Below, piece by piece: positions 6,910 to 11,880 of a DNA stretch of 11,880 nucleotides; the first letter of the stretch is position 1, and each line of letters begins with the position of its first letter. The notes beneath the pieces were generated by a model. That model was not told the origin of the DNA, made no database searches, and saw only the letters and a list, made by a program, of their open reading frames with translations. This DNA is from CAYOBW01 sp964402115 (lineage in GTDB: Bacteria; Verrucomicrobiota; Kiritimatiellia; UBA8416; CAYOBW01): assembly GCA_964402115.1 (NCBI GenBank), contig CAYOBW010000220.1:1-11880 (forward strand). Reading direction: 5' to 3'. The position numbers were made by a program, and so were the translations under genes.

Positions 6910-7122
6910 GCCCTCTATGGCATTGGCGGCCGGCACCCCCTCGCTGCTGGCGGAAACCACCTTCCAGCCGTCGCGCGAAAGACCGTGCACGCCCCGCGCC
7001 GGCAGCGCGCTTCCGGCCTCGCGCCGGCTGGCTTCCGGTTCGAGGTAGACAGCAAGCTCGGTAAGCGCCGGACAAGCCGCGGCGCTGACGATCCGCAGCC
7101 GGAGCTTGTCGCTGGTCAGAGG
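6910..7122 (-). pseudogene. Remnant resembling the C-terminal tail of a GH29 alpha-L-fucosidase
   Basis: Reading the minus strand from 7122, about 71 codons give PLTSDKLRLRIVSAAACP, then ALTELAVYLEPE, a variable linker, and GWKVVSASSE followed by PAANAIEG. This order (an 'RLRI...ACPALTEL.VYLEP' strand pattern, a spacer, then 'WKVVSASSE...AANAI.G') is how I remember the end of bacterial alpha-L-fucosidases that carry a C-terminal F5/8 type C (discoidin-like) domain. The match is from memory and was not searched. The piece has no start codon of its own, lacks all catalytic parts, and begins at the kinase stop codon. Past Gly-equivalent 6910 the similarity fades in all frames: one alternative frame reads KPTTWARGTRTHS, which could mean a frameshift. 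Its GC content matches the left block, not the kinase. I infer a broken gene whose 5' part was lost when the kinase block arrived. Confidence 0.6.
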
Positions 7123-10100
7123 TTCGCCACCGGCAGATCCACGTGCACCTTGGTCCCTTGCCCCGCCTCGCTCTCGATTGTCATTACTCCGCCGTGTTCC
7201 TGGACCATAGACCGGCTGATCCACAGCCCAAGGCCCGAGTGGCGCGTCCGGTCCTTCGTGGTGAAGAACGGATCGCAGACGCGCTCCAGAACCCCAGCCG
7301 GCAGGCCGTGTCCGTTGTCTTCCACGGTCAAACGAACGTGCAGTGAAGGACCCGCTGTCCCCGACCCCTCTTCCGTTCGTCCCAGCTTCAGCGCGCCAGC
7401 GTCGATCCGTTCCGCGCTGATGCGGATCCTCATGTCCTCGCTGCCCAAGCGTCCGGCGCCTGACGTCATGACCTCGCAAGCTTCCACAGCGTTCCTGAGC
7501 AGGGCACTGATGACCTGGTCCATCCGGCTCCGGATACAGGACACCGGCGGCAAATCAACGGGGATGGCGCAGGTCAGGGAAATACCCAGGGCCTGCGCCG
7601 CCCCCGCCACAGCCGGCAGCGCGGCGGCAACGATCTCCGTCAGCGTGACGGGCACAAACGGCTGAGCGTCCTGTTGTTGCGTGAAGCCCAGCAGGCTGTG
7701 CGTCATCGTGGCGACCCGCTGGCTCTCGGCGATAATCTCATCGGCGAACTCGACGAGGCAGGCGTTGGCGCCTGCCCTGTCTTTGATGAGTTGCGCGTAG
7801 TTCATAATCCCCATGATCGGGTTATTGATCTCGTGAGCCATGCCGCGGGCCAGGGTCCCGATCGCGGCCAGTTTCTGCGCATCATGCAGCTGTTCCAGCG
7901 CCAGCTCGCGCGCTTCCTCCGTTCGCTTGGAATCGGTGATGTCCAGAAAGACCACAATCCCCGCCACGACATGACCCGACTCGTCGCAGATCGGAGCGGC
8001 CCTGGCCAGGACAATGCGATCGTCGTCGGCCGCTCTCCGGATGACGAACTCCCGGCTGCAGGTTTCCCCGAACAAGATGGCGCGGCTCAAGGGCACTTCC
8101 TCGGTCGTCAGCGGTCGCCCATCAAGGTCCAGGAGCTGCCAACTGGCCACATACTGATTGAGGCCGATCCCGTCGATGACGGTCTGGCGTGTGCCGCCCC
8201 GCATGAGCAGGCCCGCATCGTTCACGTAACGCAACTCGCCGCCGGGAGCATCGGCAATGGCGATGCCGGCGGTGCTTTGGTCCATGGCGGCCTGAAGAAT
8301 CGCCTGCGTTTGGCGCAGCATCTCCTCCGTTCGCTTGCGGTCGGCGATCTCCACTCTCACCCGTTGCATGGCCCGGGCCAGTTCCTCGGCCTGGCTCGCC
8401 GCCGCCGTGCGTTGGGTGGCCTGCGCCACCTGGAGTGCATGGTTGCGCAGTTGCTTGATCTGCGTCTCCAGCAGGACGCCTTTGACCTCGCGATCCATCT
8501 TCTCTGTCGGCTGGCCGTTTCCAGCCCCTGCAAGGATGCTCTCTGCCAGAACCGCCCGGTATGCTGCTTCCATCGAGCGCACCTTTCCACCGGCGCCCCA
8601 GCGGCTATAGCACACATAGGCCTGCTGCCAGTAGACATGCGCCAAACGCTCATTCCCGCGTTCCCGCCAGAAGCTATGCGCCCGTTCATTCGCGATACCC
8701 TCCCACTGCAGGAAATCGCCGGCCTGAGCGGCTTCGACCGCTCTGTCGTACAGTTGCATGGCTTCCATGAGCCTGCCGTCGATTCTCGCCACTTCCGCGG
8801 CCGCCAGCAGATACTTGTGCTCGAAGTTCTCGGGGCCATTGTCAGCCCATATGCGGAGCATGCCCATCATCGCGTGAATTTCAGCGCGCCACCGGGTTTG
8901 CCGCTCGCCCTCTGCCCTGGCATACAGTGCCGTGAGAATCAGCAGACGCGCGAATACATGTTCGGGCCAGGGTAACAGTCCCTGAGTCCCCACCGTATAA
9001 ATCAACGGCTCAGCCTCGTCGGACAGCCCCAGCGCACTTTCGCAATCGCCCAACACCAGCAGGGAGCATGCCTTGAGTACTTTGTAAATGCAGGTGACTT
9101 GAATATTGCGGTGATCCTCGACTCTGCGGAGGAACAGCAACTCCGACCAGGCGTCATCCCCATGCAACGCGGAGTCTGCGCCTGACAGTGTGCCGAAGAT
9201 CTGCAACCCGCCCTCCAAGAGGTCAATGGCCCACTGATTCGAGCGTGTGCGGCTGAACGCGAGGGAACGCCGCGTCTCCTGCATCAGGCTCGCCAGCGGA
9301 ACGCCCTGGTAGAACCGGCAGTACATGTTATGCCCGAAGGCGTAGGCCGCGTATTGCAGATTGCCGGACCGCAGGCCGCTTTCGTAGGCATCGGTGTAAT
9401 CCTGGGTGCCATACCTCAGGTGTTTGAACCAGTGCCGGAGCGAACTGCCAATCATCAGATAGAATACGCTTTGATCGGACGGGGAGCGGAACGTTTGGGT
9501 CATGAGAGCAGTCGCCAGCTCGCCGAATTCTTTTGCCGTAGCGTAATCGTGGTCCACCCACCCCAACAGCCCGCCGAATGCCGTGTGACTGTAGCCAACC
9601 TGGGGGATGTTTCCGTAGCGCAGGGTCAGGTTTACCACTTTCGGCACAATCACACCCCACAGCCGCTGGTCTGACCGATAGCAGGGTGGCCCCATCGTGA
9701 TCAGCAGCTTTGCAGCCAGAAGCATCGTGGGATTGCCCATAACCGGGAGGTCAATCAGCGAGGAGACCGAACGGCTCCCCAACTCCCGGCGCACCTCCCT
9801 GATCTCAGCCTGACAGGCCTCCTCATAGCCGTCCTCGGGCAGGCTGACGCCCAGAATGGCCAGCGCCTGTCGGCCCACTGCGATCGCTTCTCTGTACCTG
9901 GCTCGCAAGGTGTAGTGAACGATCAGGACATTGAGGGCGGCCGCCTTCTCGATCGCTGTTTCGGCATAGGCGACCGCCTGCTGAACGCACTCTGCGGCCT
10001 CGGGGTGGTGCCCCTCCAGGAACGCGCACTCTGCGCGTTCCTTGAAAAGCTGCAGGCGCAATTCGCGCCCATCGGGCCCGAGGCGTTCAGCCAATCCGGG

Positions 10101-11609
10101 GCTTGCCTGGAGCGCGCAGGCCACCCGATAGAACTGCAGCGCCGAACCGTACGCGGTTGCCGCGTAAGCTCTGCGTCCCGCGGTTATGTTCAACTTCACC
10201 AGCGTCATCTGTTCGTCAGGGTCCCGCATCAATTGCCGCCCGGCATTCAGGTCGTTTACAACCTCGAACAACCTTTCGGCAAGCTGTCCGGGATGCAGGC
10301 TCGCGAGCAGGAGTCTGCCGATCCTGAGCAGATGGCCAGCCCGTTCCGCCGGTTCAATCAAGGTGTAGGCCGCCTGCTGAATGCGATCGTGCAAGAAGGC
10401 AAACACCTTGGGGGCGCCAAGTTCTTCGCAACGGGCGTTGCCGCCGCCATCCTCCAACGGCATTAGCATGTCTCGGGCCTGATCGGAGGAGAGCAGTTCA
10501 AGGCACTTCCCGCGATCGCGACCGCTGATCATGCTCAGTGTTTCCACATCGAAGCGATTGCCAAGGCAGGCGGCCCACGAGATGAGATCCTGGCTGTCGG
10601 CATCGAGACGGCGAAGCTTAAGGACGAACAACTCGACCGCGTTGCCGGGCAGTTCCCTGCCTCCAGCCGCATCTACTCGCCAGCGCCATACGCTTCGGAC
10701 TTCATCGAACCAGATCCAGTTGACGTCGTGGAGAAAGCTGAAAAACGACCTGACAAAGAACGGGTTCCCCAGGGTCTTGCCGTAGATGAGCGCTACCAGA
10801 CCTTCGAGGTCTTCTGTAGCCGGTTTCTGCGCGTCGGACACCATCTTCTGTACCTCAAGCGTGACGATGTTCGTAACGTGAAGCAATCCAACGGGAACCC
10901 CCTGAGCCCGCATGGCGTCCACTGCGGACATCAGCGGGTGGCTGGAGCTGACCTCGTCGTCCCGATACGAAGCGACGACCAACAGGTAGTGAAGTGAAAT
11001 CCCCACATCTATCTGCTTGAGCAGCTCACAGGAAGCGGCGTCAGACCACTGCCAGTCATCAAGGAACAGCACGAGCGGATGCTCCGGCCGGCATATGACC
11101 TTGAGGAGGTTGCGCAGAACACCGGCAAAGCGGTGCCGGGCTTCCTGCGGGCTGATGTTGTCCAGGGGGGCTTGTGCCCCGAGAAACGCCCCGAACTCCG
11201 GGACCAGATCCACCAGCACCTGTCCCAGATTGCCAACGGCCTGCAGGATGTCAGCTTTGAATCGCGAGCGTTGCTGCGCATCCCCGCTCTGCAATTCGCG
11301 ACACAGTTCCGCCAGCGCCTGTCGAAACGCGAAGTAGGGGATGTTCTGCTGGTACTGCTCGAACTTCCCCTTTATGAAGAAGCCGTTGTTGTTTCGGATT
11401 GGCGACCGGAGTTCCTGAACCAAGGCTGTCTTCCCCACCCCGGAAGAGCCGGGAAGCAGCAACGCTTCGCCATGACCGCTGCTGGTGCGCTCGAATGCCG
11501 CAAGCAGGATGCCAATATCCAGCTCGCGGCCATAAAGCTTATGCGGAAAAGCGGGACGGGGTGGATGCCGTTCCGCGACCAGGTCCTGAGTGTTTCGATC
11601 ACTTATCAT
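7116..11609 (-). CDS. Large AAA ATPase / PAS / sensor histidine kinase
   Basis: A 1497-residue signalling protein, probably cytoplasmic since no membrane segment is evident. It opens with the PxFPxKLYGRE signature (residues 19-29) of the AAA_16-type ATPase module. Walker A GSSGVGKT is at 54-61, followed by FFIKGKFEQYQQNIPY (77-92), Walker B LVLFLDD (179-185) and a sensor-like LLVVASYRDDEV (209-220). Residues about 440-1030 form a long helical TPR-like region. A coiled coil (about 1040-1100) leads into a PAS domain (about 1103-1225). The HisKA H-box MAHEINNP has His1259, and the HATPase part has Asn1373 (N-box), DNGHG from Asp1431, PFFTTKDRT and GLGL (1459-1462), so it looks catalytically complete. 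Related proteins usually begin with a Ser/Thr kinase domain and carry a GAF before the histidine kinase; both are missing here. No response regulator lies in the window. Base composition is less GC-rich than the left block. The ATG at 11609 follows a strong GGAGGGG ribosome site. Confidence 0.93.
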   Translation of the reverse strand: MISDRNTQDLVAERHPPRPAFPHKLYGRELDIGILLAAFERTSSGHGEALLLPGSSGVGKTALVQELRSPIRNNNGFFIKGKFEQYQQNIPYFAFRQALAELCRELQSGDAQQRSRFKADILQAVGNLGQVLVDLVPEFGAFLGAQAPLDNISPQEARHRFAGVLRNLLKVICRPEHPLVLFLDDWQWSDAASCELLKQIDVGISLHYLLVVASYRDDEVSSSHPLMSAVDAMRAQGVPVGLLHVTNIVTLEVQKMVSDAQKPATEDLEGLVALIYGKTLGNPFFVRSFFSFLHDVNWIWFDEVRSVWRWRVDAAGGRELPGNAVELFVLKLRRLDADSQDLISWAACLGNRFDVETLSMISGRDRGKCLELLSSDQARDMLMPLEDGGGNARCEELGAPKVFAFLHDRIQQAAYTLIEPAERAGHLLRIGRLLLASLHPGQLAERLFEVVNDLNAGRQLMRDPDEQMTLVKLNITAGRRAYAATAYGSALQFYRVACALQASPGLAERLGPDGRELRLQLFKERAECAFLEGHHPEAAECVQQAVAYAETAIEKAAALNVLIVHYTLRARYREAIAVGRQALAILGVSLPEDGYEEACQAEIREVRRELGSRSVSSLIDLPVMGNPTMLLAAKLLITMGPPCYRSDQRLWGVIVPKVVNLTLRYGNIPQVGYSHTAFGGLLGWVDHDYATAKEFGELATALMTQTFRSPSDQSVFYLMIGSSLRHWFKHLRYGTQDYTDAYESGLRSGNLQYAAYAFGHNMYCRFYQGVPLASLMQETRRSLAFSRTRSNQWAIDLLEGGLQIFGTLSGADSALHGDDAWSELLFLRRVEDHRNIQVTCIYKVLKACSLLVLGDCESALGLSDEAEPLIYTVGTQGLLPWPEHVFARLLILTALYARAEGERQTRWRAEIHAMMGMLRIWADNGPENFEHKYLLAAAEVARIDGRLMEAMQLYDRAVEAAQAGDFLQWEGIANERAHSFWRERGNERLAHVYWQQAYVCYSRWGAGGKVRSMEAAYRAVLAESILAGAGNGQPTEKMDREVKGVLLETQIKQLRNHALQVAQATQRTAAASQAEELARAMQRVRVEIADRKRTEEMLRQTQAILQAAMDQSTAGIAIADAPGGELRYVNDAGLLMRGGTRQTVIDGIGLNQYVASWQLLDLDGRPLTTEEVPLSRAILFGETCSREFVIRRAADDDRIVLARAAPICDESGHVVAGIVVFLDITDSKRTEEARELALEQLHDAQKLAAIGTLARGMAHEINNPIMGIMNYAQLIKDRAGANACLVEFADEIIAESQRVATMTHSLLGFTQQQDAQPFVPVTLTEIVAAALPAVAGAAQALGISLTCAIPVDLPPVSCIRSRMDQVISALLRNAVEACEVMTSGAGRLGSEDMRIRISAERIDAGALKLGRTEEGSGTAGPSLHVRLTVEDNGHGLPAGVLERVCDPFFTTKDRTRHSGLGLWISRSMVQEHGGVMTIESEAGQGTKVHVDLPVANL

Positions 11610-11618
11610 GAATTGCTT

Positions 11619-11626
11619 CCCCTCCC
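11619..11626 (-). promoter_or_regulatory. Ribosome binding site of the kinase gene
   Basis: On the minus strand GGGAGGGG precedes the kinase ATG (11609) by 9 nt. It is the clearest Shine-Dalgarno sequence in the window and fixes the kinase start at the ATG immediately before the ISDRNTQD residues. This confirms that no N-terminal protein kinase domain is fused in frame. I see no convincing -35/-10 pair in the 60-bp gap upstream (11610-11669), so the kinase may be transcribed together with the flavoprotein gene. Confidence 0.7.
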
Positions 11627-11669
11627 TCTCCCGCGTCCATCTGGCGCCGTTCCCACGTGCAATTGTGCT

Positions 11670-11880
11670 TCACCACGTTTGCGTGGCAGATTCGATTGTG
11701 ACAGCCAAGGCCGCACGTAGCCAACTGAACTTCTCTTTCATGAAATCGAAATCCGGACCGGACGTCACGAACCTAGCCTTCCCCTTGATCAAGAATCCAG
11801 CACCCGCTCCATGCAGGCCCTCCACCTTGCTGCTGCCCAATGTAATCAAAACATCCGGATTGTGGGCAATGTTGGCCTCC
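11670..11880 (-). CDS. Pyridoxamine 5'-phosphate oxidase family protein, C-terminal part (5' end outside window)
   Basis: The minus strand carries 69 complete codons plus a TGA stop (11670-11672), open to the window edge, so the N-terminus lies beyond 11880. Residues read EANIAHNPDVLITLGSSKVE, then GLHGAGAGFLIKGKARFV, TSGPDFDFMKEKF and ALAVTIESATQTW. The pattern 'N..VLITLG...VEG..G.GFLIKG.A.FVTSGPDFD.MK..F' matches small flavin-nucleotide-binding proteins of the pyridoxamine 5'-phosphate oxidase (FMN-binding split barrel) family, usually 130-150 residues long. These proteins bind FMN or F420, and many have no proven reaction; calling it a true PdxH would be unsafe. It lies 60 bp upstream of the kinase in the same direction and shares its lower GC content, so the two may form one unit. 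A functional link between a flavin protein and the PAS kinase is speculative. Confidence 0.8.
   Translation of the reverse strand, partial: EANIAHNPDVLITLGSSKVEGLHGAGAGFLIKGKARFVTSGPDFDFMKEKFSWLRAALAVTIESATQTW

Noticed and set aside
6844..7115. Terminator between the convergent sulfatase and kinase genes
   Set aside because: Several GC-rich partial inverted repeats exist, including repeated GCGCCGGC blocks, but none is followed by a T-run on either strand and none stands out from the background in such GC-rich DNA.
7674..8975. Plus-strand frame of 433 codons opposite the kinase
   Set aside because: It lies antisense to the PAS, coiled-coil and HisKA parts of the kinase, has no domain of its own and no ribosome site; the kinase frame is fully conserved in motifs here.

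Overview
The window is a GC-rich bacterial segment with tightly packed genes, holding two blocks that differ visibly in base composition. The left block (about 1-7115) is very GC-rich. It contains a dTDP-glucose 4,6-dehydratase, an ADP-ribose pyrophosphatase-like Nudix hydrolase, a YihY/BrkB membrane protein, a UvrD/Rep-type helicase, and an exported sulfatase of the iduronate-2-sulfatase type. The right block (about 7118-11880, all minus strand) is noticeably less GC-rich. It holds one 1497-residue ATPase/sensor histidine kinase and, upstream of it, the C-terminal part of a pyridoxamine-5'-phosphate-oxidase-family flavoprotein. An exported sulfatase next to an apparent alpha-L-fucosidase remnant would suit a glycan-degrading member of the Planctomycetes-Verrucomicrobia group (Verrucomicrobiota, Kiritimatiellota, Planctomycetota). 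That is an inference from gene content; there is no rRNA or other marker to fix the phylum.

Layout: positions 1-239 hold a 22-bp tandem repeat, an adjoining small hairpin and a plausible promoter. Four plus-strand genes follow as a translationally coupled chain (240-5266), with overlaps of 4, 4 and 14 bp and no internal gaps. A short gap (5267-5349) contains a weak hairpin and a well-formed sigma70-like promoter placed so close to the sulfatase ATG that the transcript would be leaderless. The sulfatase ends at 6843. The 272-bp gap before the convergent kinase gene is not empty. On the minus strand it encodes about 70 residues that resemble the C-terminal tail of GH29 alpha-L-fucosidases, starting exactly where the kinase gene stops.

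The most interesting point is this junction near 7116. The fucosidase-like remnant, the kinase stop codon and the change in base composition coincide within a few bases. I read this as the scar of an insertion or rearrangement that brought in the kinase/flavoprotein block and destroyed a fucosidase gene beside the sulfatase. An assembly chimera would look the same and must be excluded. The kinase itself is unusual: it has the ATPase and helical middle typical of the large Ser/Thr-kinase/ATPase/histidine-kinase proteins but starts directly at the ATPase, with no protein kinase domain, and has a PAS domain where a GAF is usual. I found no CRISPR array, tRNA, rRNA, transposase, or clearly new multi-gene defence system.
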